A DNA stretch of 64,000 bases from Moritella yayanosii (GTDB lineage: Bacteria > Pseudomonadota > Gammaproteobacteria > Enterobacterales > Moritellaceae), in assembly GCF_900465055.1 (NCBI RefSeq), contig NZ_LS483250.1, positions 4,369,652-4,433,651 on the forward strand, in the 5' to 3' direction. Below the pieces are notes generated by a model. It was not told where the DNA came from, searched no databases, and saw only the letters and a list, made by a program, of their open reading frames with translations. A program made the position numbers and the translations under genes. Below, in pieces: positions 1 to 9,101 of this stretch (position 1 is the stretch's first letter; each line of letters opens with the position of its first letter).

Positions 1-764
1 ACCACACGCAGATTTAAACAGTCGACTAAAATGTGCTTGATCAGAAAATCCTGTTTCAAAAGCAACTTCTACAATAGGTTTATTCTGTTGGATCAATTGA
101 CGTGCAGCATCTAAACGACGATTGACTGAATATCTATAAGGACTGGTTCCCAGCACTTTGCGAAACTGCCGAGATAAGTCATAGCGAGTTAAACCTGTGA
201 CTTTCTCCAATTCAGTAGAGTGCACAATTCGATTATTAGCATGGTATAAATATTCACGAGCTCTATCAACTGCTTGATAATTAATTGTGTACTTTCTATT
301 TAATTTATTGCAATCGGGATCTCCAGAAATTAAACCGTTTGCCAAGTGTAAGATTATTTCATCTCTGGCTAAAGTTTCCTTTGCCTTCTCTGAGCACATA
401 GATACAAGTTGAATTGCATGAGCCAGCACTTTATTTTCTGATACGGATTCTCTAACAAATGGTAACGGGCAGGGGCGGCCGACGATCACTCTAACAGCGT
501 CAGAGATGCAGGCCGGATCAACGTATAACATTCTATATCCAAAGCCTTCATCGGAGCCTGCGCGCCCATTGTGCAACTCATCCGGATGTAAGACCATCAC
601 TTTTCCTGGAGTGCTTGTTCGTTTTGCGCCTCGATAGTCATGTCATATGACTGAACCCCTTGATCCGTCAGCCCAATAGCATATGTATCGTGGCGATGCG
701 TATCATATGCTGGACCTGCAAACCACGCCTGTAATATCTCTACCCCGTTAACAGCTTGCTGCTA
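1..764 (-). pseudogene. AraC-family regulator, frameshifted and cut by the window edge
   Basis: Read on the minus strand, the DNA encodes an AraC-type regulator: an N-terminal cupin-like arm (GPAYDTHRHDTYAIG) followed by a sensor domain and the C-terminal double HTH (KVLGTSPYRYSVNRRLDAAR, then FSDQAHFSRLFK), which runs off the left edge. The frame breaks near 637-646. The pentamer GTCAT is present twice there, and removing one copy joins the arm (QGVQSYD) to the rest (YRGAKRTSTPGK). The N-terminal frame also lacks a start codon: a stop lies at 762-764 just before QQAVNGVEIL, so a second lesion may exist. An intact frame starts at ATG 597 and could make an arm-less protein with the HTH. It is divergent from the cupin gene. 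Family assignment is firm; target and ligand are unknown. Confidence 0.8.
637..646. repeat. 5-bp tandem duplication (GTCAT x2) breaking the AraC frame
   Basis: Two adjacent copies of GTCAT. Deleting either one restores a continuous AraC reading frame across the site, so this looks like a slippage duplication. A sequencing error cannot be excluded from the sequence alone. Confidence 0.7.
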
Positions 765-884
765 CGCATTTTATCTACCAACTTAGTTTTGCACAAACGT
801 TCAAGACTATTTGGGGCAAACAGTTTTAAATCATGGCTCATGAATACACTCACATCGATATACATTCAAAAAAGGAAATATATT

Positions 885-1274
885 ATGTCTGATCATTTGG
901 CCTCCGACAATTATAAAGTAATCAATTTTAAAGAAAAGTTAAGTTTATTTAATGAGCAGTGGTCACCAAAGGTAATTGCTGAAATGAATGATTACCAAAT
1001 TAAAATAGTAAAAATAGAAGGTGACTTCGAATGGCATGAACATCAAGATACGGATGAGACGTTTATAGTTCTGGAGGGAAACCTTCGTATAGATTTTCGT
1101 GATGGACATGTCACTTTGAATCGTGGAGAAATGTATGTTGTCCCTAGAGGCGTCGAGCATAAACCATTCGCTGATGGTGAAGTGAAAATGTTATTAATTG
1201 AACCTCGTGGTGTGCTTAATACAGGTGATAATGACGTTAACAGTTTTACTGCAACAAATGATATATGGATATAG
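885..1274 (+). CDS. small cupin-domain protein
   Basis: This is a 129-residue single-domain cupin. Motif 1 is WHEHQDTDETF and motif 2 is PRGVEHKP, giving probable metal ligands His51, His53, Glu58 and His92. Such proteins bind a divalent metal in a beta-barrel and range from isomerases and dioxygenases to small-molecule sensors; nothing here fixes the substrate. The frame is open further upstream (to 756), but ATG 885 is preferred because AAAGGAAA lies about 8 bases before it and the extra upstream residues do not look like cupin sequence. It is divergent from the broken AraC gene, which may once have controlled it. A hairpin terminator follows. Confidence 0.85.
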   Translation: MSDHLASDNYKVINFKEKLSLFNEQWSPKVIAEMNDYQIKIVKIEGDFEWHEHQDTDETFIVLEGNLRIDFRDGHVTLNRGEMYVVPRGVEHKPFADGEVKMLLIEPRGVLNTGDNDVNSFTATNDIWI

Positions 1275-1303
1275 ATCCGCTATGTAGTGGTTCATTGAAT
1301 TTG

Positions 1304-1330
1304 GCTTCCTAATTGGAAGCTTTCTTCATT
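1304..1330 (+). terminator. terminator after the cupin gene
   Basis: Stem GCTTCC / GGAAGC with a five-base loop followed by TTTCTTCATTTT, 30 bases after the cupin stop codon. Confidence 0.65.
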
Positions 1331-1359
1331 TTAATAGCAAACGCATAAACTGACTATAC

Positions 1360-1590
1360 TCAGGTTGCGAACAGCGATCTAATAGCGCTAAAAGATGAAT
1401 AGGCTAATGAGTCACTCGTTTCGAACGGCATTGCACTTAATTTTTCAATAACAGAATCAGGTAAAGTAGTTGGTTTCATGTCTGCTGCATGACACTTAAC
1501 AGATTTACTTTCAAAATCCGCATGTTTACCCTTCGATGCCGCTTTGCGTCCACGATCTATGGTGCTCCAGAATAAGCGCTTCTTAGGACT
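1360..1590 (-). other. unidentified open stretch without a start codon, possible gene remnant
   Basis: A 77-codon minus-strand frame is open between stops at 1591-1593 and 1360-1362. It begins SPKKRLFWSTIDRGRKAASK and ends IRSLFAT. It has no ATG near the beginning and I do not recognise a family. The lysine/arginine-rich start and ordinary composition suggest the 3' part of a decayed gene rather than random DNA, but that is weak. Nothing else is seen in the 1275-1628 gap apart from the cupin terminator. Confidence 0.25.
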
Positions 1591-1628
1591 TTAATCTGAT
1601 TAAACGCGAAGGAATGTAGATTAAAAGC

Positions 1629-1841
1629 TTATCTATAGTATATGTCACAATTATCTGGGATTGGATCTTCTCGTCCTTGATTAGTCTCAAGTACAGCAAG
1701 TATGGAATTATTTTGGTGCTCTGATGGACACCAATATTCAGCATATTCATCAGGTTTTGATGGGTTGTATTCATGGTAAGCGCATGATGCTAGCAAAGTA
1801 GTTAATAGAGATATAAAGACAATTTTTTGTATACGGAACAT
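1629..1841 (-). CDS. small putative lipoprotein, function unknown
   Basis: A 70-residue protein begins MFRIQKIVFISLLTTLLASC, a typical lipoprotein signal peptide with lipobox LLAS|C around residue 19-20. The mature part is about 50 residues, acidic and rich in Asn, Pro and Tyr, with two more cysteines (WCPSE, DNCDIYY) that could form a disulfide. I do not recognise the family. A TTG codon directly before the ATG could also start it; ATG 1841 is chosen, though no strong ribosome binding site is visible. It stands alone between the cupin gene and guaC. Confidence 0.6.
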   Translation of the reverse strand: MFRIQKIVFISLLTTLLASCAYHEYNPSKPDEYAEYWCPSEHQNNSILAVLETNQGREDPIPDNCDIYYR

Positions 1842-1972
1842 CAAGATATAACCATAATCAAGTATGGTTTACGATGTTACATGTGTTTTTTAGTTGTGTA
1901 AACAATTGAAATGTAAGAGTATGTAAGATTTAGCGCTGTTTAATTTATTCGACCATCCATCCATAAACGCAG

Positions 1973-2018
1973 AAAGGCGAGCACGATAATGGACATGCTC
2001 ATATCAATGCTCGCCTTT
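1973..2018. terminator. inverted repeat downstream of guaC, likely terminator
   Basis: Perfect 11-bp arms AAAGGCGAGCA (1973-1983) and TGCTCGCCTTT (2008-2018), 24-base loop, 47 bases past the guaC stop. The T-run is short on both strands, so termination strength is uncertain. Confidence 0.55.
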
Positions 2019-2064
2019 GTTAGCTTAAATACGCAGTTCTAGACCTACATATTTAATGACTAAT

Positions 2065-3105
2065 TTATTCTTTACCGAATACGTTGTTTTCTTGCTCAAG
2101 TACGCGGATAAAGGTAGTACGTTTGCTTAGCTCTTTTAACGCAGCCGCGCCAACGTAAGTACAAGTAGAACGAACGCCACCTAGGATATCGTAAATAGTA
2201 TTTTCGATTGGACCACGGTAAGGTATTTCTACAGTTTTACCTTCTGAAGCACGGTATTTAGCAACACCACCTGCGTGTTTGTTCATCGCAGTTGTTGAGC
2301 TCATGCCATAGAATTTCTTGGTTTTCTTGCCATCAACTTCACACAGCTCGCCGCCACTTTCGTCGTGACCAGCTAACATGCCGCCAAGCATAACGAAGTC
2401 TGCGCCGCCGCCGAATGCTTTAGCAACATCACCAGGACAAGAACAACCACCGTCACCAACCACCATGCCACCAAGACCGTGTGCAGCATCTGCACATTCG
2501 ATGATTGCAGACAGTTGTGGGTAACCAACACCTGTTTTAACACGTGTCGTACATACTGAACCCGGACCGATACCAACTTTGATGATATCTGCGCCAGACA
2601 GGATAAGTTCTTCTGTGATTTCACCAGTAACTACGTTACCAGCCATAATCGTTTTAGTCGGGTAGGCTTTACGCACTTTACGCACGAATTCAATAAAAAA
2701 TTCTGAGTAACCATTAGCTACATCGATACAGATAAACTGTAAACGCTCATCTAATGCTAGAACTTGTTGAAGTTTTTCGAAATCTGCATCGGATGTACCA
2801 GTTGATACAAAGATGTGATCAAAGATTTCTGGGTTTGCTTCTAGAAACTCTTTCCATTGCGCAACAGTGTAATGCTTATGCACAGCTGTTAGCATTTTGT
2901 GTGCAGCAAGTTCTTTTGCCGCTTCAAATGTGCCTACAGTATCCATGTTTGCAGCAATAATTGGTACACCTGTCCAAGTGTACTTGCTGGTAGGGAAAGT
3001 GAATGTACGCTCTAAGCTTACTTGTGAACGACTTCTTAAAGTCGAACGTTTTGGGCGGAAAAGTACATCTTTAAAACCTAGCTTCAATTCTTGTTCTATA
3101 CGCAT
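2065..3105 (-). CDS. guaC: GMP reductase
   Basis: GMP reductase converts GMP to IMP with NADPH, releasing ammonia, for purine interconversion in the cytosol. The 346-residue protein matches the E. coli enzyme in length and start ([20 protein letters not shown]). It carries the IMPDH/GMPR barrel signatures [15 protein letters not shown] near 47-61, the catalytic loop GPGSVCTTR with Cys185, and [20 protein letters not shown] near 215-235. No CBS insert is present, which separates it from IMP dehydrogenase. It is preceded by a good sigma-70 promoter and an about 100-nt leader, and AGAAGATAG lies before the ATG. It is transcribed alone. Confidence 0.96.
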   Translation of the reverse strand: MRIEQELKLGFKDVLFRPKRSTLRSRSQVSLERTFTFPTSKYTWTGVPIIAANMDTVGTFEAAKELAAHKMLTAVHKHYTVAQWKEFLEANPEIFDHIFVSTGTSDADFEKLQQVLALDERLQFICIDVANGYSEFFIEFVRKVRKAYPTKTIMAGNVVTGEITEELILSGADIIKVGIGPGSVCTTRVKTGVGYPQLSAIIECADAAHGLGGMVVGDGGCSCPGDVAKAFGGGADFVMLGGMLAGHDESGGELCEVDGKKTKKFYGMSSTTAMNKHAGGVAKYRASEGKTVEIPYRGPIENTIYDILGGVRSTCTYVGAAALKELSKRTTFIRVLEQENNVFGKE

Positions 3106-3127
3106 GACATCTATCTTCTGTTTGTTT

Positions 3128-3209
3128 GCACAGGCTCTTATTCTTGCGCTGCTACATATTGCGGGCGCAAGGAAAACCCTAAATCAATGGTTCGTGGATG
3201 GTACTGTGC
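3128..3209 (-). promoter_or_regulatory. potentially structured guaC 5' leader
   Basis: On the minus strand the leader can pair as a three-way junction. The closing stem is GCACAG / CTGTGC (3204-3209 with 3128-3133). One inner hairpin is AACC / GGTT (3189-3192 with 3175-3178). The other is CTTGCGC / GCGCAAG (3165-3171 with 3143-3149). The predicted transcript start falls at the outer edge of the closing stem. It does not show the purine riboswitch core, so a regulatory role is inference. Confidence 0.35.
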
Positions 3210-3214
3210 AAAAA

Positions 3215-3244
3215 ATTATAAGGATTTTAGTTTAAGCGGTACAA
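3215..3244 (-). promoter_or_regulatory. guaC promoter
   Basis: Minus-strand TATAAT (3220-3215) and TTGTAC (3244-3239) separated by 18 bases, about 110 bases before the guaC start. Consensus -10 and four of six -35 positions. Confidence 0.6.
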
Positions 3245-3474
3245 GCGAATCGTGTGTGCGAGGAAGTCGCGTTTCATCAACGCGCCTATACGAATAGATA
3301 TTAGTCTAAGGACTGATATCTTGTAAAGGGCTAATTTCATGCCGACCCAATGACACGTTTATTTCTTGACTTGAAAGTCAGTATTTACGCGGGGTTAGGC
3401 GGTGTTTAACTATTTTAAAATAAAAATTTAGCCGTAATAATAATATTTTAAACGCGAAATGTACCAGCAGATTA

Positions 3475-3530
3475 AACAAAAATGACCAAACCCCCAACGG
3501 CATTACAATGCTTACCGTGGGTGTTTTGGC
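3475..3530 (-). terminator. terminator after ornithine cyclodeaminase
   Basis: Read on the minus strand, an imperfect 15-bp stem (about 12 pairs; arms CCAAAACACCCACGG and CCGTTGGGGGTTTGG) is followed by TCATTTTTGTTT. It lies 60 bases past the ornithine cyclodeaminase stop. Confidence 0.65.
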
Positions 3531-3589
3531 CAAAGGCTTATTAACTTTCACAATTGCCCACTAGCCGCGACAAACTAGGGGTGGCTTGG

Positions 3590-4594
3590 TTATAGTAGTG
3601 AGAACAAGTTCTTCACATCATCCAGTTCAGGAATTAATTCCATCTCGGTGCCGATGTTATGTTGCTTAGCTAGCTTGTAGATCAAACGTAGTACTGAGTA
3701 ATCTTCCAGCGCGAAACCAACTGAGTCATACAAGATAGTGCCGTCTGTTGCTACGTTCAGCGTTTTCTCGCCTTTCACAATTTCGTGTAGTTCTGTACAC
3801 GTAAAGTCAGCACCCAGTTGTTGGATCTCACCTTCAACGCGTGACTGTGGTAGGTACTCAACAACAATCGTTGCGCTTTCTACTAATTCTTTTTCGATTT
3901 CTGTTTTACCAGGGCAATCACCGCCAAGACCGTTAATAAATACGTCTTTGCTGATCATGTCTTTGGTTAATACTGTTTGGTATTTCTTGTCTGCTGTACA
4001 CGTGGTAATTAAATCAGCACCTTGAACCGCTTCTCTGGCGTCTTTACACGGTATTAGGCGAATATCGAAACGCGCCATGTTCTTCTCGAATTTACGCATT
4101 GCTGCAGGATCAGTATCAAAATAACGCACTTCTTTTAAGTCAAAGATGAACGAGTACGCTAAGAACTGGAATTCACTCTGTGCGCCAGTACCGATTAACG
4201 CGAGTACTTCTGAATCTTTCTTGGCTAAGTGCTTCGCGGCCATTGCTGATGTAGCTGCAGTGCGGAAACCAGTAAGCAAGGTCATTTCTGAAAACATCAG
4301 CGGTTCGCCAGTTTCAGTTAATGATAATTGCCCTGTTGCCATTACTGTCATTTTGTTTTGTGCTGGGTTTTTTGGGTGGCCATTTACGTATTTAAACGAG
4401 TACATTTCCGCATTAGAAATCGGCATTAGTTCGATAACGCCACCGTCAACATGATTGGCAACACGTGGTGATTTATCAAAGTCGTGCCAGTTTTTATAAT
4501 CTTCAGTTAATGTATCATTAAGCTGTGCAAAGAAGTCTTGGTAGCCTACTTTCGCAATTATCGCTTTAATATCTTTTATCTCTAAAACAATCAT
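3590..4594 (-). CDS. ornithine cyclodeaminase
   Basis: Ornithine cyclodeaminase turns L-ornithine into L-proline plus ammonia using bound NAD. The 334-residue protein fits the OCD/mu-crystallin family: an N-terminal substrate part with MFSEMTLLTGFRTAATSAMA near 100-120, a Rossmann fold with ALIGTGAQSEFQ near 130-142, and FINGLGGDCPGKTEIEKEL near 220-238, a segment typical of the longer ornithine-specific enzymes. AAGGATCACC precedes ATG 4594. It is divergent from the TetR gene at 4850, and two guanidino-modifying enzymes lie beyond that regulator. Together they would drain arginine or citrulline through ornithine to proline. The specific substrate is inferred from family and neighbours. Confidence 0.88.
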   Translation of the reverse strand: MIVLEIKDIKAIIAKVGYQDFFAQLNDTLTEDYKNWHDFDKSPRVANHVDGGVIELMPISNAEMYSFKYVNGHPKNPAQNKMTVMATGQLSLTETGEPLMFSEMTLLTGFRTAATSAMAAKHLAKKDSEVLALIGTGAQSEFQFLAYSFIFDLKEVRYFDTDPAAMRKFEKNMARFDIRLIPCKDAREAVQGADLITTCTADKKYQTVLTKDMISKDVFINGLGGDCPGKTEIEKELVESATIVVEYLPQSRVEGEIQQLGADFTCTELHEIVKGEKTLNVATDGTILYDSVGFALEDYSVLRLIYKLAKQHNIGTEMELIPELDDVKNLFSLL

Positions 4595-4800
4595 GGTGAT
4601 CCTTATTACATTTCGTCTAAGGTAAAAGAGAAAAATCTAATTTTTCCATTACCATCATGATCACAACAATCAATGAGTGGTTTATCTAATACGTTTAATA
4701 ATAAGATACACATCAGTTATGTGCATCGGGTTAAGTGCTATTTTTATTAGGTTTAGCTTAATAAATTGCCAGCATCACGCCCTAGGGGTATGATTAATTT

Positions 4801-4814
4801 TGTTTTGTAAAACA
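4801..4814. promoter_or_regulatory. candidate TetR operator
   Basis: Palindrome TGTTTTGTAAAACA (6-bp arms, 2-bp centre) sits 36 bases before the TetR start in the OCD/TetR divergent intergenic region, a usual position for an autoregulatory site. No second copy was seen upstream of the 7415 gene. Confidence 0.35.
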
Positions 4815-4849
4815 CCTCTTATACTTAAATACGGATTAAATACCTGCCT

Positions 4850-5470
4850 ATGCCAGCGAAAGGAACAAAAGGTAAAAACCGTAAACAAGAGTTAATCAAT
4901 GCCACACTTGATTGCATTGCTAACGAAGGTTTACAAAAAACCACAGTACGTAATGTGGCTGAATATGCGAATGTCACCAACGGTCTGATCCGTTTTTACT
5001 TTTCCGGTAAAGACGAACTGATCCGTGCAGCGTATTCCGCATTACTCGAGATTATGTACGTCAATACCCGTATCGAAATAAACGATGTGGATATTTGCGC
5101 CAAAACCCGATTACAGCACTTTATTCAAGCGACGCTATCAGCGCCAATCGTGTCACCACGTACCGTATTGTTATGGGCTAATTTCTTGCCGATGACTTAC
5201 ATCGACCCCGAAATGGCAGCCATTCGAACTAATGAGTATGCTAAAACAACGAAAATATTAGCGCCGTTGATTAGTGCTGCATTAGCCACCGAAAACATTA
5301 CAGTTGATCATAATGAATGTGAAATCCTTGCCATTAAAATCAATGCGTTGATTGATGGTTTATGGCTCGAAGGCAGCATGGCTGCCTACAAATTCAAAGA
5401 TAATGAACTGGTCAATATCGGTATCGACAGTGCGTCTGCTATCCTATCTATTTCGTTAGAGAATATCTAA
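4850..5470 (+). CDS. TetR/BetI-type regulator of the arginine/ornithine locus
   Basis: A 206-residue TetR-family repressor. The N-terminal HTH (about 10-56) reads KQELINATLDCIANEGLQKT, TVRNVAEYANVTNGLIRFYF, then SGKDELIRAAY. The C-terminal part resembles the BetI-type domain (SPRTVLLWANFL near 103, INALIDGLWLEGS near 176), so a small nitrogenous ligand is plausible. It lies between ornithine cyclodeaminase (divergent) and the amidinotransferase-family gene at 5539 (convergent), so it probably represses the arginine/citrulline genes around it. The ligand is unknown. Confidence 0.82.
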   Translation: MPAKGTKGKNRKQELINATLDCIANEGLQKTTVRNVAEYANVTNGLIRFYFSGKDELIRAAYSALLEIMYVNTRIEINDVDICAKTRLQHFIQATLSAPIVSPRTVLLWANFLPMTYIDPEMAAIRTNEYAKTTKILAPLISAALATENITVDHNECEILAIKINALIDGLWLEGSMAAYKFKDNELVNIGIDSASAILSISLENI

Positions 5471-5538
5471 CCCGTTATGTAAATAGTACTAGATCTAGCG
5501 CTCATAACCAGCATAAGAAAACACTGCCGTATTAATTT

Positions 5539-6390
5539 TTAGTGGCGTTCTAACGGGAACGTCATGCAGTGTGGACCACCGCCCGTTTTCAAGATCTCGG
5601 TAGCATGCAGCTCAAATACTGTAAAACCACGTTCACGTAATTGCGCGTTTACATCGGTATTTGCGCTTAACGAGATAACGCGTTTGTTACCTAATGCTTG
5701 CAGATTACAGAAGTGTTTGAATACGCCTGCTTCTTCAATTTTAATCAGGTCGTAACCCGTTTCATCGAGGTAATCTTTGAATTCTTGTGGTAAACCGTCG
5801 TAATAAGTCACGGCAGTTTTTTCACCGACAATGTTAAAGATCATGTCAAGGTGCAGGTATTCTGGTTTCGACTTCACCGCAATAATCGTATAACCCAACG
5901 GTTCAAGCTGTTCACGAATACTTTGAATGCCTTTTTCGTTAGAACGCTGTAGCGTACCAATGGCTAACGTCTTTTCGTCAAGTTGCCAGAAGTCACCGCC
6001 TTCAAGTACACCTTCGTGACACGTGGCAATGATTGGCACACCTAGTTCAGCTAGTTTTTCTGCATACAGTAGGCTTTCTGCGTGGCGAATTTCTTCTTTA
6101 AAGCGGCCAAGTACATAACCTTCTTTGATATTAAAACCAAAATCACGGGCAAATACCTGACTCGACAAGTTTTCAGTCGGCGTAAGTACTTCGACATTAA
6201 TGCCGTTCTGCTCGTAAATATTGATCAGCTGTTGATGTTCATCTAAACATTTTTGCTGATCAATGCGCTCACCTTTCTCTAACCAATCTTCAGCAATCTT
6301 GTTGATTGGCGAAAGATTAAGGTAAGTTGGTGAACAAAGTAATACTTGCTTCAATTCACCTGTCGCTGATTTTACATAACTGGTTTCCAT
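5539..6390 (-). CDS. dimethylargininase / arginine deiminase-family hydrolase
   Basis: A 283-residue guanidino-group-modifying enzyme of the DDAH/amidinotransferase fold, which attacks the guanidino or ureido carbon of arginine derivatives through a Cys thiolate. Visible active-site pieces are FARDFGF near 85, LEGGDFW near 132, EYLHLDMIF with the probable catalytic His near 180, and GGGPHCMTFPLER at the C-terminus with the nucleophilic Cys. ATG 6390 is preferred over 6408 because AAGGAAC is correctly placed before it. It follows the 7415-6471 gene on the same strand after an 80-base gap, likely one operon. Whether it acts on arginine, methylarginine or citrulline cannot be told from sequence. 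Confidence 0.8.
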   Translation of the reverse strand: METSYVKSATGELKQVLLCSPTYLNLSPINKIAEDWLEKGERIDQQKCLDEHQQLINIYEQNGINVEVLTPTENLSSQVFARDFGFNIKEGYVLGRFKEEIRHAESLLYAEKLAELGVPIIATCHEGVLEGGDFWQLDEKTLAIGTLQRSNEKGIQSIREQLEPLGYTIIAVKSKPEYLHLDMIFNIVGEKTAVTYYDGLPQEFKDYLDETGYDLIKIEEAGVFKHFCNLQALGNKRVISLSANTDVNAQLRERGFTVFELHATEILKTGGGPHCMTFPLERH

Positions 6391-6470
6391 AACATGTTCC
6401 TTTTCCATAAGTCATATCTTTTAAATTATTTGAATTTGGGTACTTTAATTTTTACGGTCAATCGCGTGTT

Positions 6471-7415
6471 TTATGTTCGCGGGCTTAAGTGAATGCCTGC
6501 GATCATGCAGCGGATCGAGCCGCCGGCTAACTCAATGGTTGGTACGCTAAAGGCTAATATATTAGAGTGCTTTTCAATGCGTGCAACTTGCTCGGGTGTT
6601 AATGCATCTCTCGCACGTTGTGACATAACCAAATGGCTATTGCCGTTACCTGTGAGCTCGATGGCGTTACCCGCAAAGTTATCAATTTGGTCGAAGCTCA
6701 GTTCAATCACTTCAATGTCTGATTCTTCTAAACGCTGTCTAACCGCTGCGCGACGTGCTTCATTTGGGATCATGTCTAAACAAATAAGCGCGTATTGAGA
6801 CGCTACACACATCATCACATTGGTATGATAAATGGCGGTGCCTGTGGCATCAGCCGTATCAAACGCCATTGGTTCGTATTGGAATGTGGTACAGAAGCGT
6901 TCGAGGATCACTTCGCTAGAACGGTTTGATTTAGCGGTGTAGGCGATGCGGTTAACGTTATCTAATACCATCGCACCAGTGCCTTCAAGAAACAGGTTAT
7001 CCCACTCTAAACCAGAGAAATCGATAACATCTTGCACGCGATACTGCGCTTTTAACATTTCAATAATGTCACTGCGGCGTTCGCGTCGGCGGTTTTGTGA
7101 AAACATGGGATACAGCGCAACATGGCCACCACTGTGGGTCGAGAACCAGTTGTTTGGAAATACGGAGTCTGGTGTATCACGATCACCAAAATCATCAAAT
7201 ACATGGACGTTGATGCCGTTCTCGTTTAATCCAGCAACCACGATATCAAATTCGTTTTTAGCTTGTAGTGATATACCGGTGCGATCTAACTTAAGCGAGT
7301 CTTGTTCATCGAGGCCGGTTTTTTGAAAAGCATTATCAACTGCAGTTTCTGGGTTTGAGAAAAATTTCCATGGTCGAACCATTACAACTGAATTTGGCGC
7401 TTGGATTAAAGCCAT
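6471..7415 (-). CDS. ctlX: arginine deiminase-related hydrolase, CtlX-like
   Basis: A 314-residue protein of the arginine deiminase-related family that includes the citrulline utilisation hydrolase CtlX. Signatures are VVMVRPWKFFSNPET at the N-terminus, DSVFPNNWFSTH near 85, LEGTGAMVLD near 142, YHTNVMMCVA near 197, and the nucleophile region GGSIRCMIAGIHL near 300. The start at 7415 is chosen because AAGGAAG lies 5-6 bases upstream; the 12 residues of the longer frame lack a site. It heads the two-gene operon with the 6390 gene. With ornithine cyclodeaminase nearby, the likely route is citrulline or arginine to ornithine to proline. The CtlX name rests on family resemblance. Confidence 0.75.
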   Translation of the reverse strand: MALIQAPNSVVMVRPWKFFSNPETAVDNAFQKTGLDEQDSLKLDRTGISLQAKNEFDIVVAGLNENGINVHVFDDFGDRDTPDSVFPNNWFSTHSGGHVALYPMFSQNRRRERRSDIIEMLKAQYRVQDVIDFSGLEWDNLFLEGTGAMVLDNVNRIAYTAKSNRSSEVILERFCTTFQYEPMAFDTADATGTAIYHTNVMMCVASQYALICLDMIPNEARRAAVRQRLEESDIEVIELSFDQIDNFAGNAIELTGNGNSHLVMSQRARDALTPEQVARIEKHSNILAFSVPTIELAGGSIRCMIAGIHLSPRT

Positions 7416-7480
7416 ACTACTTCCTTTTATAAAACCATGTCTTAAAAACATGTCATTAATAAATTAATCATTTTTCAAAC

Positions 7481-7494
7481 TATGCAATTGCATA
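7481..7494. promoter_or_regulatory. 14-bp palindrome upstream of ctlX, candidate operator
   Basis: TATGCAATTGCATA is a perfect palindrome 66 bases before the ctlX-like start. It loosely resembles an ARG-box half-site arrangement but lacks the GAAT/ATTC core, so the binding protein is unknown. The rest of the gap to 7768 is AT-rich with no gene seen. Confidence 0.35.
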
Positions 7495-7767
7495 AATAAT
7501 ATGTCAGATATTGATTAAAGTCAATTAACGGGCGGAACGAGGACCGACTTTTACCGCTCTAAATAATGCCGTTATGCCTATTTAAGCGATGTTAATGTGT
7601 TGCAAATACTGAGCTTTATTATTTGTTAATAAATTATAAAATTTGTTATGGAATATGATGGCTTTATCGGTTTTTTATATTGTTTATCGTTGTATATACG
7701 GTAGTAATTATGGAAATTAAGGGAGGTTTAGGTTGTTGTGTCATTAAAAACGCATATTGGCGGAACA

Positions 7768-7803
7768 AATGATGGCTTGTTAGAGCTATAACAAACCATC
7801 ATT
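7768..7803. terminator. inverted repeat downstream of dapE
   Basis: Arms AATGATGGCTTGTTA and TAACAAACCATCATT (one mismatch) around a six-base loop, 50 bases past the dapE stop. No clear T-run, so it may be a weak terminator or a 3' protective hairpin. Confidence 0.5.
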
Positions 7804-7852
7804 ATCAGCACGTTTGCTCATGCTGAATAGTTATTTTTCTATAGTTAATAGC

Positions 7853-8989
7853 TTATTGCGCTAATAGTTTCACCAGCGTTTGCTCGTATATTTCAGCTAA
7901 TTGCTCAATATCAGCGATCTTCACACATTCATTTACTTTGTGGATCGTTGCATTTACAGGGCCTAATTCAACCACCTGTGCCCCGGTTGGCGCGATGAAA
8001 CGACCATCCGATGTGCCACCTGAGGTAGATAGTTCTGATGGGTAACCACACACATTTTCAATTGAATCGGTAATGGCGTTTAGCAAGTTACCCGGTTCAG
8101 TTAAGAAAGGTTGGCCACTATGGACCCAGCTAATGTCATAGTTTAAACCGTGTTTTGCAAAGATGCCTTCAATGCGGAATTTGATTAAGTCCGCTGTTAG
8201 CTCGGTAGAATAACGCAGGTTAAACTGACAAGTCGCTTCACCTGGGACTATGTTGCTTGCGCCCGCGCCACTGCGGATATCGGTAATCTGTAATGTTGTC
8301 GCAGGGAAGTACTCATTACCCTGATCCCATACCACTTGGCTTAGTTCAGTTAATGCTGGCGCTAGTTTGTGAATTGGGTTGTCGGCAAGGTGTGGGTAAG
8401 CCACGTGACCTTGAATACCTTTCACCACGATGTCACCGGTTAATGAACCACGGCGACCGTTTTTAACAATGTCACCGACTTTGTTGGTGCTTGATGGTTC
8501 ACCGACAATACACCAGTCAATTTTTTCGTTACGTGCTTCTAAGGTATCAATCACCCGCGTTGTGCCATTGATAAACGGGCCTTCTTCATCACTGGTGATC
8601 AGTAGGGCAATCGAACCTTGGTGATTTGGATTGGCGTTGATGAAGTTTTCGACCGCCACTAAGAATGACGCGATAGAGCCTTTCATGTCTGCTGCGCCAC
8701 GACCGTATAAATAACCATCGATAACGGTAGGGACGAACGGGTCAGTATCCCAATCTTCGATTTTACCGACAGGTACGACATCGGTATGACCGGCGAAGCA
8801 AAATACCGGGGCAGTGGTACCGCGACGAGCCCAAAGATTCGTGGTGTCTTCAAATACCATGGTTTCGATAGTGAAACCTAGGCCTTCAAGACGTTCGATG
8901 ATCATTTGCTGACAACCGGCATCTTCGGGTGTCACTGATTTACGACTAAGTAGATCTTTGGCAAGTTGTAATACTAAACTGTCTGACAT
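7853..8989 (-). CDS. dapE: succinyl-diaminopimelate desuccinylase
   Basis: DapE removes succinate from N-succinyl-LL-diaminopimelate in lysine and peptidoglycan precursor synthesis. The 378-residue product matches the family length (about 375). M20 peptidase motifs are visible: [12 protein letters not shown] near 65, [11 protein letters not shown] near 96 with bridging metal Asp, [12 protein letters not shown] near 131 with the catalytic Glu pair, and [13 protein letters not shown] near 322. ATG 8989 is chosen over 9034 because AAAAGGAATTACTC precedes it and it matches the family start ([15 protein letters not shown]). It follows the ArsC-like gene on the same strand, the same pairing as E. 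coli yffB-dapE. Confidence 0.95.
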   Translation of the reverse strand: MSDSLVLQLAKDLLSRKSVTPEDAGCQQMIIERLEGLGFTIETMVFEDTTNLWARRGTTAPVFCFAGHTDVVPVGKIEDWDTDPFVPTVIDGYLYGRGAADMKGSIASFLVAVENFINANPNHQGSIALLITSDEEGPFINGTTRVIDTLEARNEKIDWCIVGEPSSTNKVGDIVKNGRRGSLTGDIVVKGIQGHVAYPHLADNPIHKLAPALTELSQVVWDQGNEYFPATTLQITDIRSGAGASNIVPGEATCQFNLRYSTELTADLIKFRIEGIFAKHGLNYDISWVHSGQPFLTEPGNLLNAITDSIENVCGYPSELSTSGGTSDGRFIAPTGAQVVELGPVNATIHKVNECVKIADIEQLAEIYEQTLVKLLAQ

Positions 8990-9101
8990 GAGTAATTCCT
9001 TTTTACAGCACTTTTTACAGGATATTGTTAGCACTGATTTACGTTTGCAGTCAGTGCTAGCGTACTTTTGATTAATAGTGTTCTAGCTTATTTCGTACTT
9101 T

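Noticed and set aside
756..884. Upstream extension of the cupin frame
   Set aside because: A good ribosome binding site precedes ATG 885 and the extension does not look like cupin sequence.
3128..3209. Classical purine riboswitch before guaC
   Set aside because: The conserved junction bases and kissing loops of that class are not seen; only a generic three-way fold is possible.
7481..7494. ArgR box upstream of ctlX
   Set aside because: The palindrome TATGCAATTGCATA lacks the GAAT/ATTC core; kept only as an unassigned operator candidate.
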